A stretch of 64,000 bases of DNA. It comes from Sphingopyxis lindanitolerans. GTDB taxonomy: Bacteria > Pseudomonadota > Alphaproteobacteria > Sphingomonadales > Sphingomonadaceae. Location of the stretch: the NCBI RefSeq assembly GCF_002993885.1, contig NZ_CM009578.1, positions 1,615,251 through 1,679,250 of the forward strand. Direction: 5' to 3'. Shown piece by piece: positions 17,278 through 26,427 of the stretch. The translations under genes and the position numbers were made by a program. Every line of letters begins with the position of its first letter. Positions within the stretch are counted from its first letter, which is position 1. A model generated the notes under the pieces. The model did not search any database, was not told the DNA's origin, and was given only the letters and a program-made list of their open reading frames with translations.

Positions 17278-17619
17278 ATGGATGTGATTGCAATGGAGAG
17301 ACTTCGCCTCTGCCCGATCGGCGACCCCCAGGATGGCGAACCGGTTGCGATACCGGCAGGCACCTATCCGCCGCTCGCAGTGTATAATGTCGACGGCCAG
17401 TATTATGTCACGGCCAACACATGTACCCACGGCAACGCGCAGCTTACCGATGGCTATCAGGATGGTGCGACGATCGAATGCCCCTATCATGGCGGTGCCT
17501 TCGACATTCCGAGCGGAGCCGCGACAACTTATCCCTGCCAGATCCCGCTCAAGACCTATGAAGTGACGATCGAGGACGGCTGGGTGACGATCGACGCTCC
17601 CGGTGCGCCGGAGAGCTGA
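17278..17619 (+). CDS. Rieske [2Fe-2S] ferredoxin (RHO component)
   Basis: This 113-residue Rieske protein has the cluster motif CTHGNAQL then CPYHGGAFD (C-x-H...C-x2-H). It is the BphA3/NahAb class of soluble ferredoxin that carries electrons from a flavin reductase to oxygenase alpha subunits. The start at 17278 follows AAGGAAA; a second in-frame ATG at 17293 is possible. It is the only Rieske ferredoxin in the window and would need to serve up to four oxygenases. Confidence 0.92.
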   Translation: MDVIAMERLRLCPIGDPQDGEPVAIPAGTYPPLAVYNVDGQYYVTANTCTHGNAQLTDGYQDGATIECPYHGGAFDIPSGAATTYPCQIPLKTYEVTIEDGWVTIDAPGAPES

Positions 17620-17623
17620 GGCT

Positions 17624-18112
17624 ATGGACCTTTCCACTCTGCCTCGCACCGAGCTCCTCCGGGAAGTGACGGACCTTATTGCCCTGCACGCCGAGCTGAT
17701 TGACGACGATCAGCTCGAAGCGTGGCCCGATCTGTTCGTCGAGGACTGCCATTATTCCGTATTGCCGCGAGAGAATGCCGACCGCGGATTGCCGGTTGCG
17801 ACGATCTTCTGTGACAGCAGGGGCATGCTTGTAGACCGCATCGTCTCGCTCCGGCGCGCCAACATTTTTCCGGTCCATCACTATCGACACATCATCAGCA
17901 CCAGCCGAATTCACGAGGTTCGTTCAGATGCGATTGTGGCCCATACAAACTATCTGGTGCTCCAGACAAGAAACACCGGCCGATCATTTGTGTATAATGC
18001 TGGTAAATATGTCGATGAGATAGTGTTTTCATCCGGGAAATTTCTTTTTCGGTCAAAGAAGGCGATTTTCGACACGGACCTGATCGACACTTTGATGGTC
18101 CGCCCCATTTAG
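17624..18112 (+). CDS. RHO terminal oxygenase beta subunit (set B)
   Basis: This 162-residue beta subunit follows the ferredoxin after four bases. It shows the family pattern HAELIDDDQLEAWPDLFVEDCHY, RIVSLRRANIFPVHHYRH and the C-terminal FRSKKAIFDTDLID. The ATG at 17624 is preceded by GAGCTGAGG. Here beta precedes alpha, the order seen in sphingomonad oxygenase sets such as bphA2cA1c. Confidence 0.88.
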   Translation: MDLSTLPRTELLREVTDLIALHAELIDDDQLEAWPDLFVEDCHYSVLPRENADRGLPVATIFCDSRGMLVDRIVSLRRANIFPVHHYRHIISTSRIHEVRSDAIVAHTNYLVLQTRNTGRSFVYNAGKYVDEIVFSSGKFLFRSKKAIFDTDLIDTLMVRPI

Positions 18113-18131
18113 CCCTTTTCGAGGTTGCGAT

Positions 18132-19403
18132 ATGCTCAATGTTAAAGATACGGCCGCAGGTAAAGTGTCGACCGACACCGAGGAGCCCGTTGGCTGCCGG
18201 ATACCTTATTCCGTGTTCACGGATGATGCCTTTTACAAGGCCGAACAGGAGCATCTCTTCCGCGGCCCCACCTGGAACTTCGTTGCGCTCGAGGCCGAAG
18301 TCCCGAACCCCGGTGATTTCAAGTCGACCTTTATCGGCGACACGCCGGTCGTTGTGACGCGGGACAAGGACCAGAGCCTGCATGTCGTTGTGAACCGCTG
18401 CGCGCATCGCGGCGCTACGGTATGCCGCGCACGCCAGGGCAATGTGCCGCATCTCGAATGCGTTTATCATCAATGGGCTTATGAATTGAACGGAGACCTC
18501 ATGGGCGTCCCGTTCCGCCGCGGGATCAAGGGCAAGGGGGGGATGCCGGCGGATTTCGATCTCAAGCAACATGGCCTGGTCAAGCTGCGCGTCGAAGCGT
18601 TGAATGGGCTGGTTTTCGCGACATTTTCGCAAGAGGTGGAGCCACTCACGGACTATCTCGGTCCGCTCATCACCAAGCATGTCGAGCGGATCATGTGCCG
18701 CCCGATCAAGATATTGGGCAATCAACGCCAGTTCATCCACGGCAACTGGAAGCTATACGCCGAAAATACGCGCGACCCCTATCACGCAAGCCTCCTCCAT
18801 CTGTTTCACAATACTTTCGGCCTCTATCGTTCGACGCAAACGGGCGAATGCCTGATGGACGAGAGCAAGCGGCATTCGTTTCTTTATTCGAAGGCAGGCA
18901 GCAACGACGCGGCGCGCGATAGCGAAGTCTATCAGGACTCGCGCAGCTTCGACACGAGCTTCTCGCTCCAGGATCCTTCGCTGCTCGCGGGCCGGAGTGA
19001 GTTTCCGGACGGCATCACCCTCGTCATCCTGGCCCTTTATCCCAACCTGATTTTGCAGCAGATCTCGAACACGCTCGCGGTTCGCCAGATCGTCACCCAC
19101 GGACCGAATTCGTTCGAACTCGTGTGGACCCAATTTGGCTATGCGGACGATGATGCGGAGATGGACGCGATCCGCCTCAAGCAATCGAATCTCATCGGAC
19201 CGGCGGGCATGATCTCGATGGAGGATGGCGAGGCGGTCGAGATCGTGCAGCAGGCGGTCAGCTCGGACAGAAAGGCAAGATCCTATATCGCGATGGGCGG
19301 CGGCGGCGCCGATGACGCGGATCATCTTGTCACGGAAGGGGCCATCATCGGCTTCTGGCAAAATTACCGCGAGATGGTGGGCATCGAAGAGAGGGTCTCA
19401 TGA
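18132..19403 (+). CDS. RHO terminal oxygenase alpha subunit, salicylate 1-hydroxylase type (set B)
   Basis: This 423-residue alpha subunit has Rieske residues C90/H92 in CAHRGATVC and C110/H113 in CVYHQWAYE, with the Gln after His that is typical of the salicylate/anthranilate group in place of Gly. The mononuclear site is AENTRDPYHASLLH (D215, H218, H223). Length, GPTWNFVALEAEVPNPGDFKSTFIGDTPV and the PFRRGIKGKGGMPADFD segment match sphingomonad salicylate 1-hydroxylases (AhdA1c/BphA1c type) and anthranilate dioxygenase large subunits. Such enzymes turn salicylate into catechol, which would feed the xyl-type operon. The exact substrate is inferred. Confidence 0.87.
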   Translation: MLNVKDTAAGKVSTDTEEPVGCRIPYSVFTDDAFYKAEQEHLFRGPTWNFVALEAEVPNPGDFKSTFIGDTPVVVTRDKDQSLHVVVNRCAHRGATVCRARQGNVPHLECVYHQWAYELNGDLMGVPFRRGIKGKGGMPADFDLKQHGLVKLRVEALNGLVFATFSQEVEPLTDYLGPLITKHVERIMCRPIKILGNQRQFIHGNWKLYAENTRDPYHASLLHLFHNTFGLYRSTQTGECLMDESKRHSFLYSKAGSNDAARDSEVYQDSRSFDTSFSLQDPSLLAGRSEFPDGITLVILALYPNLILQQISNTLAVRQIVTHGPNSFELVWTQFGYADDDAEMDAIRLKQSNLIGPAGMISMEDGEAVEIVQQAVSSDRKARSYIAMGGGGADDADHLVTEGAIIGFWQNYREMVGIEERVS

Positions 19404-19990
19404 CCGCCACCATCGATTTCTACTTCGATTTCATCAGCCCGTTCAGCTATCTCGCACAGTTGCGACTGCCGGAGATTGCGCGCCGGCACGGCCGGGCGCT
19501 TGCCTATCATCCCATCGACATCCCCGAAGCAAAGATTGCGGCGGGCAATTACGGCCCGTCCAACCGCGAGGTGCCGGCGAAGATAAAGGTTCTGACCGCG
19601 GATCTGCAGCGTTGGGCTCGGCGGTACGACGTGCCGCTTACCTTTCCAGCGAGCTTCGAGTGCGGAGCCTGGAACACAGTCGCAATCTTCGCGGCCCGTC
19701 ATGGTGCCGCCGAAGGCTTCGTGCGGGATGCCTATCGGCGCATCTGGGGCCTCGGAATCGATCCGCGAGACCGGGACGAATTGCGCGCCTCGGCGGCATC
19801 GGCGGGTCTCGAAGCCGATGCCGCCCTCGCCTTTGCTGACTCGGAAGAGGGCAAGCGCGACTATCGCGAAGCGCGGTCGAAAGCTTACGCCCGTGGCGTA
19901 TTCGGCGCGCCCCTTATGTTTGTCGACGACCAGATATTCTGGGGAAACGATCGGCTGGATTTTCTTGAAGAGCATGTGCGGACGAATTGA
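19400..19990 (+). CDS. nahD: 2-Hydroxychromene-2-carboxylate isomerase
   Basis: This 196-residue DsbA-fold kappa-GST-like isomerase begins with the family motif FYFDFISPFSYLA, where Ser13 corresponds to the catalytic serine. It continues with GNYGPSNREVPAKIK, DLQRWARRYDVP and the closing GVFGAPLMFVDDQIFWGNDRLDF. NahD isomerises 2-hydroxychromene-2-carboxylate to trans-o-hydroxybenzylidenepyruvate, the step just before the NahE-type aldolase at the left edge. It overlaps the alpha gene as ATGA. Confidence 0.93.
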   Translation: MTATIDFYFDFISPFSYLAQLRLPEIARRHGRALAYHPIDIPEAKIAAGNYGPSNREVPAKIKVLTADLQRWARRYDVPLTFPASFECGAWNTVAIFAARHGAAEGFVRDAYRRIWGLGIDPRDRDELRASAASAGLEADAALAFADSEEGKRDYREARSKAYARGVFGAPLMFVDDQIFWGNDRLDFLEEHVRTN

Positions 19991-20013
19991 AAAAAGAATC
20001 AGGGAGAGGGAGA

Positions 20014-22203
20014 ATGGACATGACGACCAACAGAAATAATAGCGGGCGCGCCCTCGCAGGCGGTATCGCACTTTTCGCACTGGCCTGGAGCGCGGCCGGC
20101 CAAGCCCAGGACACGGTCCCGGCTGCCGAACCCGAGCCCGAGGCGCAGTCGAGTTCGGGCATCTCCGACATCATCGTGACGGCTACGCGCCGCGAGGAAC
20201 GACTTCAGGACGTTGCTGTCGCCGTCACGGCGATCACCGGCGATTCGCTCTCGGCTGCAGATGTTTCGACGGTGCGCTCGTTGACTCAGGTGGTTCCCGG
20301 ATTCATCGGAAGCCGCAACATGGGCGTGTTCCAGCCCGTCATTCGCGGTGTCGGTTCGACCGGCATCTCGATCGGCGACGAGCCAAACATCGCGACCTAT
20401 GTCGATGGCGTTTACCAGCCAGAGTCGGCTGCCAACTGGATCGATCTCGTCGAGGTCGAGCGCGTGGAAGTGCTGCGCGGACCGCAAGGCACGACATTTG
20501 GCCGCAACGCCACCGGCGGCCTCATCAACGTGATTACCCCTGACCCCAGTTTCGACCTGCGCGGCAAGGCGTCGCTGCGTTACGGCCGCATGCGCAGGGA
20601 CGCGGGCGATTATGACGCCCGCTTCTATATCACCGGCGGCCTTAGCGATAAATTGGCTGCCGACTTTGCCGCCCTCTATCGCAAGAATGACGGCTATATC
20701 GACGATCTGGTGCGCGGCGGCACGCTCGGCGACCAGCAAGTGATCAACTTTCGCAGCAAGCTGCTGTGGCAGCCTTCCGACAATGCCAAGGTCATCCTGA
20801 CCGGCGAATTCTTCGACCAGAACAGCACGACCAATTCGCCCCAGCCGGTCAATGGGAATACGGCGGGCCGTCGCTTCCCGGGCGTCATTCTCCCGACCGA
20901 CGCCTGGCAGGCGTCATTGACCAGCATTCCGACGTTGGACTTACGGCGCTGGAGTGCGGCGCTGCATGTAAAACTCGAGTTCGACGGCTTCAACCTCGAG
21001 GCGACGAGCGGCTTCATGAATCTGCGCTGGTACCAGGAAACCGATTCGGATGCCTCGAACATCTTCCTCGGTAATTTCCCTGCAACATTTGCGACGGAAT
21101 CGGGGAGCCAGGAAATCAAGTTCACGTCTGCCGACCCCGGCCGATTCCAGTGGCTCCTGGGCGGCTATTTCTACCAGTTCGGCGGCCATTCTGGGTTGGA
21201 TCTCGTCACGTCGCCGGGACCCGGCGTCCCTCCGACCACGCTAAATCTCGATCCTGCACTGTCGGGTCGCTCGTTCGCGGGCTTCGCCGAAGGGACATAT
21301 GAGATCGTCGACAATTTGTTCGTCACGGTGGGAGCGCGCTATACGACCGAACGGCGGACCTTCGAACAGGTCGTGAACGGAAACCTGGTCGTTCCAAAGA
21401 CCGCAAAGTCCTTCAACAAGTTCAACTACCGCGGCGCGATCCGCTACCAGTTCGCACCCGACGGTAGCATTTACGCAAGCTATGGCACCGCGTTCAAGAG
21501 CGGCGTCTACAATATGGCCAGTACGTCGCCGAACCCGGTCAACCCGGAAAATATCAAGGCATGGGAAGCAGGCATCAAGGTTGATCCCGTCGATTGGCTA
21601 CGAACAAACTTGGCTGTTTACCATTACACCTACGACGATCTGCAAGTTCAGGCGAAAGACGCGTCGGGTCCGAGCTACGTCCTGCAGAACGCAGCGAGCG
21701 CCAAAATCTATGGTGGCGAGTTCGAGGCGATTATCCAACCGATTGACGATCTCAACATCCGCGGCTCGGCGGCCTACAGCCACGCGCGCTATCGTGATTT
21801 TACGCTCGCGCAGAGCTTTTTCCCGCGCCCCGACGGAGGCAACACTGTTGCCCCGGCGGACGCGTCGGGTAACGTGATGACCCGCGCCCCGAAGTGGACG
21901 TTCAACCTGGGGGTCGATTGGGGCCATGAGCTCGATGCAGGGCGCCTTGGGGTCTCGGTCAACACCTTCTACTCGACCCGGCTCTATTATGACTTCCAGA
22001 ATATTTTCTCCCAGCCGAGCTATACCCTTACCAATGCGTCGATATCCTTTGCCCCAACCGGTGATCGCTGGAAGTTCAGCCTCTGGGCGACCAACCTCAC
22101 CAACGAAAAGGTCTTCCAGACCATTCGTGTCGGGGCGCAGGCGACTGACGGCTTTTACGAACAACCAAGAAAAGTGGGCGTCAGCGCCGAACTCCGGTTC
22201 TGA
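20014..22203 (+). CDS. TonB-dependent outer-membrane receptor
   Basis: This 729-residue TonB-dependent receptor has an N-terminal signal peptide ending near GQAQD, a plug domain from ISDIIVTATRREERLQDV (the region also containing the TonB box-like IIVTA) to about residue 165, and a 22-strand-type barrel ending in a terminal Phe. The start at 20014 follows GGGAGAGGG; a TTG reading at 19987 is too early. It sits in the bphC/set B operon and is paralogous to the receptor at 32328. Sphingomonads commonly place such receptors in aromatic operons, where they import the aromatic substrate across the outer membrane. Confidence 0.92.
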   Translation: MDMTTNRNNSGRALAGGIALFALAWSAAGQAQDTVPAAEPEPEAQSSSGISDIIVTATRREERLQDVAVAVTAITGDSLSAADVSTVRSLTQVVPGFIGSRNMGVFQPVIRGVGSTGISIGDEPNIATYVDGVYQPESAANWIDLVEVERVEVLRGPQGTTFGRNATGGLINVITPDPSFDLRGKASLRYGRMRRDAGDYDARFYITGGLSDKLAADFAALYRKNDGYIDDLVRGGTLGDQQVINFRSKLLWQPSDNAKVILTGEFFDQNSTTNSPQPVNGNTAGRRFPGVILPTDAWQASLTSIPTLDLRRWSAALHVKLEFDGFNLEATSGFMNLRWYQETDSDASNIFLGNFPATFATESGSQEIKFTSADPGRFQWLLGGYFYQFGGHSGLDLVTSPGPGVPPTTLNLDPALSGRSFAGFAEGTYEIVDNLFVTVGARYTTERRTFEQVVNGNLVVPKTAKSFNKFNYRGAIRYQFAPDGSIYASYGTAFKSGVYNMASTSPNPVNPENIKAWEAGIKVDPVDWLRTNLAVYHYTYDDLQVQAKDASGPSYVLQNAASAKIYGGEFEAIIQPIDDLNIRGSAAYSHARYRDFTLAQSFFPRPDGGNTVAPADASGNVMTRAPKWTFNLGVDWGHELDAGRLGVSVNTFYSTRLYYDFQNIFSQPSYTLTNASISFAPTGDRWKFSLWATNLTNEKVFQTIRVGAQATDGFYEQPRKVGVSAELRF

Positions 22204-22265
22204 CGCGCCCAAACGCGGTCCAAGGGCTTGTTCCCAAGGATCGCGTGCGGCCGGGCTGCCGCCGT

Positions 22266-22311
22266 GTCCGCCAGCATGAGCCTCGGTGGCTTGTGCTGGC
22301 GGACTTTGTTT
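22266..22311 (+). terminator. Rho-independent terminator after the TonB receptor
   Basis: An 11-base perfect stem pairs GTCCGCCAGCA (22266-22276) with its complement at 22294-22304 around a 17-base loop, followed by TTTGTTT. It separates the receptor gene from the acyl-CoA ligase. Confidence 0.7.
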
Positions 22312-22363
22312 GCTGTCGCGCAAAGACGGGCCGTTCAACCGAAACTGGTCGAAGGATGGATGG

Positions 22364-23989
22364 ATGACGATCACGGGACAAATGCAGCCTGCGCAGCTGG
22401 CGATCGGCACGATCCTGACATATGCCGCCGCCGCGCACGCAACCCGGGAAGTGGTGTCGCGCGAGATCGGCAGCGATCGGTTGTGGCGTTATGATTATGC
22501 AGCGCTCGCCCGCCGCGTAGCGCAGGCTGCCAACATGTTCACCCTTGCCGGGATTGGGAGCGGTGACCGGGTATCGTCGCTCGCCTGGAACACGCACCGG
22601 CATCTGGAACTCTTCTACGCGGTCCCGGGCCTTGGGGCAGTGCTTCACACGGCCAACCCCCGGCTCCCCGACGATCAGCTGATCTTCACCTTGAACCATG
22701 CCGAGAGTCGCATATTGGCGTTCGAGCCCAACCTCGCCGCGCTCGTCGAGCGGATTGCGCCCAACCTCCCGCACATCGAAAAATTCATCGTACTTTCCGA
22801 CGAGGGCGTCGGCATCGGCGAGAGGTTCGAGGCGCTGGCCTATGAGGCCTTGCTCGCGGCGGCACCGGTCTCGATCACCTGGTCCGAAATCGATGAAAAT
22901 TCCGGGGCGTTTCTTTGTTACACCTCGGGGACTACAGGCGATCCCAAGGGGGTGCTCTACAGCCACCGGGCAGTCGTTCTGCATGCGATGGGAGCGGGCT
23001 TGGCGAGCGCGTTCGGCCTCACGTCGTTCGATTGCGTGATGCCTTGCTCCTCGCTCTATCACGCCACCGCCTGGGGCCTTCCGTTCGTGGCGCCGCTCTG
23101 CGGCGCCAAGCTCGTTCTTCCTGGCGACCGCATGGACGGTCCTAGCCTCCAGGCCCTAATCCGAGGGGAGGCGGTTTCTTTTACCGGTGGGGTGCCCACG
23201 ATCTGGACCATGTATCTCGCCCACCTCGAGGCAACCGGCGGCGACACGGGAACGCTCAAGCGGATTATGATCGGGGGCTCCGCCGTACCTCGCGCGATGG
23301 CAGAAAGCTTCAAGGCCGACCATGATGTCGATGTCCTTCAGCTCTGGGGAATGACCGAGACCTGCCCGCTCGGTGTGATCGCAACACCGACGCCGGCCGT
23401 CGCGGACCTCGGCGAGGCAGCGATGCAGGATATATTGTGGACGCGGCAGGGACGGCTCCAGTTCGGCGTCGAGATGCGCATCTTGGGCGAAGACGGGCGC
23501 CCCTGCCCCCACGATGGGGCGACGGCAGGCGCGCTACAGGTGCGGGGTCCGTGGGTGGTTCAGCGCTATTTTCGTCAGCCGGCGGATTGCACCGATGTCG
23601 GCGGGTGGTTCGATACCGGCGACGTTGCGACACTCGACGCCCAGGGGTTCATGCGAATCACAGACCGCACCAAAGATGTCATCAAGTCGGGAGGAGAGTG
23701 GATCAGCTCAATCGACCTTGAGAATGTTGCCGCTGGGTGCAGCGGGGTCAAAATCGCCGCGGTCGTCGGCATTCCGCACCCTAAATGGGAAGAGCGCCCG
23801 CTCTTGATCGTCGAGCCTCATGATGGAATCCTTCCCGACGAAAAGGAAATTCTATCAACCCTATCCGCGGAATTCGCGAAATGGCAGCTGCCCGATCGCA
23901 TCCTCGTCGGCGCGGTGCCACTTACGGCAACAGGGAAAATCGACAAGAAGCAACTGCGCGAACGCTCTGGTAATGTCTACGCGGCTTGA
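22364..23989 (+). CDS. AMP-forming acyl-CoA ligase
   Basis: This 541-residue ANL-superfamily adenylating enzyme has the P-loop [18 protein letters not shown], the A5 motif WGMTETCPL, the hinge-region aspartate in DTGDVATL and [15 protein letters not shown], and the C-terminal catalytic lysine in [11 protein letters not shown]. It resembles medium-chain fatty acyl and methylmercaptopropionyl-CoA ligases and could activate an aromatic or short-chain acid. The ATG at 22364 follows AAGGA. No CoA-dependent partner (acyl-CoA dehydrogenase, thiolase) is visible, so its link to the surrounding pathway is unclear. It lies downstream of a terminator and may have its own promoter. Confidence 0.87.
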   Translation: MTITGQMQPAQLAIGTILTYAAAAHATREVVSREIGSDRLWRYDYAALARRVAQAANMFTLAGIGSGDRVSSLAWNTHRHLELFYAVPGLGAVLHTANPRLPDDQLIFTLNHAESRILAFEPNLAALVERIAPNLPHIEKFIVLSDEGVGIGERFEALAYEALLAAAPVSITWSEIDENSGAFLCYTSGTTGDPKGVLYSHRAVVLHAMGAGLASAFGLTSFDCVMPCSSLYHATAWGLPFVAPLCGAKLVLPGDRMDGPSLQALIRGEAVSFTGGVPTIWTMYLAHLEATGGDTGTLKRIMIGGSAVPRAMAESFKADHDVDVLQLWGMTETCPLGVIATPTPAVADLGEAAMQDILWTRQGRLQFGVEMRILGEDGRPCPHDGATAGALQVRGPWVVQRYFRQPADCTDVGGWFDTGDVATLDAQGFMRITDRTKDVIKSGGEWISSIDLENVAAGCSGVKIAAVVGIPHPKWEERPLLIVEPHDGILPDEKEILSTLSAEFAKWQLPDRILVGAVPLTATGKIDKKQLRERSGNVYAA

Positions 23990-24052
23990 GGGAACGGGAC
24001 CCCATGGTTGGGCAGCGATCACTGCGCGGCGAGAAGCTTGTCATCGCAAGCT

Positions 24053-24754
24053 TCAACCAATAGCGTCTGGGCCGCCCGTCCCGTCGTTCCGCTCCCGCAG
24101 CGACTGCGCATAGCCGGACAGCAAGGCAATTGTCAGCTCGGTGACGCGCCTTGCCCGCTCGGGGTCCTTTCCGATTTGGGCTCGCACCGCCAATCCGCGG
24201 AGCACGCTCCACAGCAGCCACAATATGTCTTCGGCGTCAGACGGAGACAGGCCGGTCTTGGCAAAACGGCTGACCCAGACTTGCTCGGCCCCGACGCGTC
24301 GTTGCTGCGACATACCGCGAACATCGTCGGCGAGGGCCCGAAGCTTGTTTCCCGAGATGACGAGGTCGAGCGCGATCAAAAAATCTTCACCGTAGAAGAA
24401 TGCCTCTGCATCGTCGCATGCAGCCTCGAGGAGGCCGTCATCTTCGATAGCCTTACCCGCGGCAGCGGTCGCCTTCTCCAGGGCTGCCGAAAAAACCTGC
24501 TCCAGGCAGGCGGCGACTAGTTGGTCCTTTGTCGGAAAATGGTGAAGCTGCGCTCCGCGAGAGACGCCTGCGCTTTCGGCAACGTCTGCGACGCGAAACG
24601 CCGAATAACCTTTCTCGCGCAACAGATTGATAGCGGCCGAAAGGATTCGAGCCCGCATCTTTCTACTGCGTTCGCCTTGTGGCTTGTGCGAATTGTCGTG
24701 AGCTGGGGAAATGTCCGCCACTGCGTCTGCTACACCTCTTGCCGAGACCCTCAT
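24053..24754 (-). CDS. TetR-family transcriptional regulator
   Basis: This 233-residue TetR-type regulator has an N-terminal HTH: RILSAAINLLREKGYSAF, VADVAESAGVSRGAQLHHF and TKDQLVAACL (about residues 35-85). A variable ligand-binding domain follows. It converges with the acyl-CoA ligase and is co-oriented with the SDR gene, 121 bases away. It is the only intact classical one-component regulator in the catabolic region and so a candidate regulator of neighbouring operons; the palindromes at 862 and 16223 are possible sites (inference). Confidence 0.88.
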   Translation of the reverse strand: MRVSARGVADAVADISPAHDNSHKPQGERSRKMRARILSAAINLLREKGYSAFRVADVAESAGVSRGAQLHHFPTKDQLVAACLEQVFSAALEKATAAAGKAIEDDGLLEAACDDAEAFFYGEDFLIALDLVISGNKLRALADDVRGMSQQRRVGAEQVWVSRFAKTGLSPSDAEDILWLLWSVLRGLAVRAQIGKDPERARRVTELTIALLSGYAQSLRERNDGTGGPDAIG

Positions 24755-24875
24755 GCGGCCGAACGTACAGATGGCATAGCTTTCCTATCGGGCTTGTCAA
24801 AGTCATAGCTGCGAGATGCAACAAGATGCCGTCCGCACCCGGCTGGCCATTCCGCCCGCCTCGTTGCGGGCCTGT

Positions 24876-25658
24876 TCAGCGAAACGTCGTACCGCCATCG
24901 ACGGCTATCGACTGGCCCGTCACAAATTCTGCGCCGTCGGACGCGAGGTAAAGCGCTGCGGCGAGCAAGTCGTCTGCGGTCTCGTGGCGCTTGATGCACT
25001 GCATGTTCAATATCTGGGTCTTTTGCGCGGGCGTCACCGTCTCGCGCTCGATCTCCGTGAAGGTTGCGCCCGGAAGCAGCGCATTCACCGTGATCCCGTC
25101 GGCGCCGAGTTCACGCGCCATGGCGCGCGTCATACCGACCACCGCCGCTTTGGAAGCCACATAATGTAAATAGTGCGGTCGGCCCATAGTCACCACCCCG
25201 GACGAGATGTTGATGATGCGCCCATGACGATTACCTCGCATTACCGGCGCGCACGCCTTGGACACCAGCATTACGCCATCGACGTTCACGCGCATGACCT
25301 GTCTCCACTCGTCAAACGGGATTTCCTCGAAGGGCCGCATTTTCAGCGTCGAGAAGATCGCCGCATTGTTGATGGCGATGTCAATGCGGCCAAAGGCCTC
25401 CAATGTCTCCGCTATGGCGGCGTCGACGGCTGCCGGATCGGCCACATCGGCCCGAATGGCGATAACGGTGCCGGCGCCACATGCCGCTTCGACCTCGGCC
25501 GCTACCGACCGTCCGCTGTCTTCGTTCAGTTCGACGATGGCGATTTTCGCACCGGCGCGCGCGAAGCCTTTGGCGAAAACCCGCCCGATTCCTTGTCCCG
25601 CGCCCGTGATGAGCGCGACGCGCCCCGCGAAGGTGTCTGTCTTGGTCATGTCGGTCAT
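24876..25658 (-). CDS. SDR-family oxidoreductase
   Basis: This 260-residue classical SDR has the cofactor motif TGAGQGIGRVF, NNAAIF, catalytic Ser in NISSGV and YVASK-type motif HYVASKAAVVG, and the C-terminal VDGGTTFR. It is the last gene of the long leftward operon. Such enzymes can act as cis-dihydrodiol dehydrogenases or ketoreductases. Its segments do not show the BenD hallmark present in the gene at 983, so the substrate is undetermined. Confidence 0.85.
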   Translation of the reverse strand: MTDMTKTDTFAGRVALITGAGQGIGRVFAKGFARAGAKIAIVELNEDSGRSVAAEVEAACGAGTVIAIRADVADPAAVDAAIAETLEAFGRIDIAINNAAIFSTLKMRPFEEIPFDEWRQVMRVNVDGVMLVSKACAPVMRGNRHGRIINISSGVVTMGRPHYLHYVASKAAVVGMTRAMARELGADGITVNALLPGATFTEIERETVTPAQKTQILNMQCIKRHETADDLLAAALYLASDGAEFVTGQSIAVDGGTTFR

Positions 25659-25725
25659 ATCGTTTCCTCTTTCTTGCTGGTATTCGGGCGAGGCAACGGC
25701 GCATATGCGAGCACCGCGCCTGACG

Positions 25726-26427
25726 TCATCCGCCGCTTGCTCCTCGACCTTCGGTCACGTCCATCGCCGTCAGCCAACTCCACATCCGCTCAACGACGCC
25801 GCCGGCCAGGGTCTGGCGCGCGCGTATCTCGTCTTCATCGAGAAGCCCGTGTTGAGGGCCGAACCCCATCGAGCGCACGTCGCGCTCTACCCGCGCGGCG
25901 TCTTCGAGGAAGAAGGCAAAAGTCGCAGCTTCCTTCAGATCTTGCCCGACCGTAATCGCTCCATTTCCTCGCATGACGATCGCACGAGCCTCGCCAAGGG
26001 CAATTGCAAGATTTCTCGCTGAAGCGTCGTCGCGCAGGAGCCTGGGATCGTCCCAAAGCGGCGGCCGGGGAGCGAAATAGGCGCCTAGGCCGTGCCGCGC
26101 CGCCGGTGTGATCCCGAGCGTCGACAACGACATGGTGGCGGCGGGCATGATGCGACAAATGCCGCCGACATCGGACCGCGCGGCATAAATCGCCTGGTGC
26201 GCGCGCACTTCGCCAAGCACTTTTTGGGGAAGGGCGCCATCGACCGAGACAATAGTACCGGGTTCGTCCTTGATAAGCCCCATGGGCATTGCGGCACAGA
26301 CAAGAAAGTGCCGCGCATCGATGCGCGCACTGCAATGGCCGAACGCGTGCACGAGCCCGGCGTGCGCCAGGCCGCGCGCCGCCATGCGCACCTGCATCTG
26401 AAGTCCGGGGTCAATCGTCGCCGGCAT
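25726..26427 (-). CDS. Class II aldolase/adducin-fold protein lacking the usual zinc histidines
   Basis: This 233-residue protein aligns with the class II aldolase/adducin fold (GHCSARID, LGEVRAHQAIYAARSDVGG, ITVGQDLKEAATFAFFLEDAAR). The HTHP zinc motif of typical members is replaced by CRIMP, and the third histidine (usual RNHG or RGHG) is replaced in MRGNG, so the classical metal site appears lost. Relatives in phthalate pathways (PhtC-type dihydroxyphthalate decarboxylases) belong to this superfamily, and the location directly after oxygenase set C and a PdxA-like gene suggests a decarboxylase or related ring-acid role. That is inference. It overlaps the PdxA-like gene by 17 bases. Confidence 0.75.
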   Translation of the reverse strand: MPATIDPGLQMQVRMAARGLAHAGLVHAFGHCSARIDARHFLVCAAMPMGLIKDEPGTIVSVDGALPQKVLGEVRAHQAIYAARSDVGGICRIMPAATMSLSTLGITPAARHGLGAYFAPRPPLWDDPRLLRDDASARNLAIALGEARAIVMRGNGAITVGQDLKEAATFAFFLEDAARVERDVRSMGFGPQHGLLDEDEIRARQTLAGGVVERMWSWLTAMDVTEGRGASGG

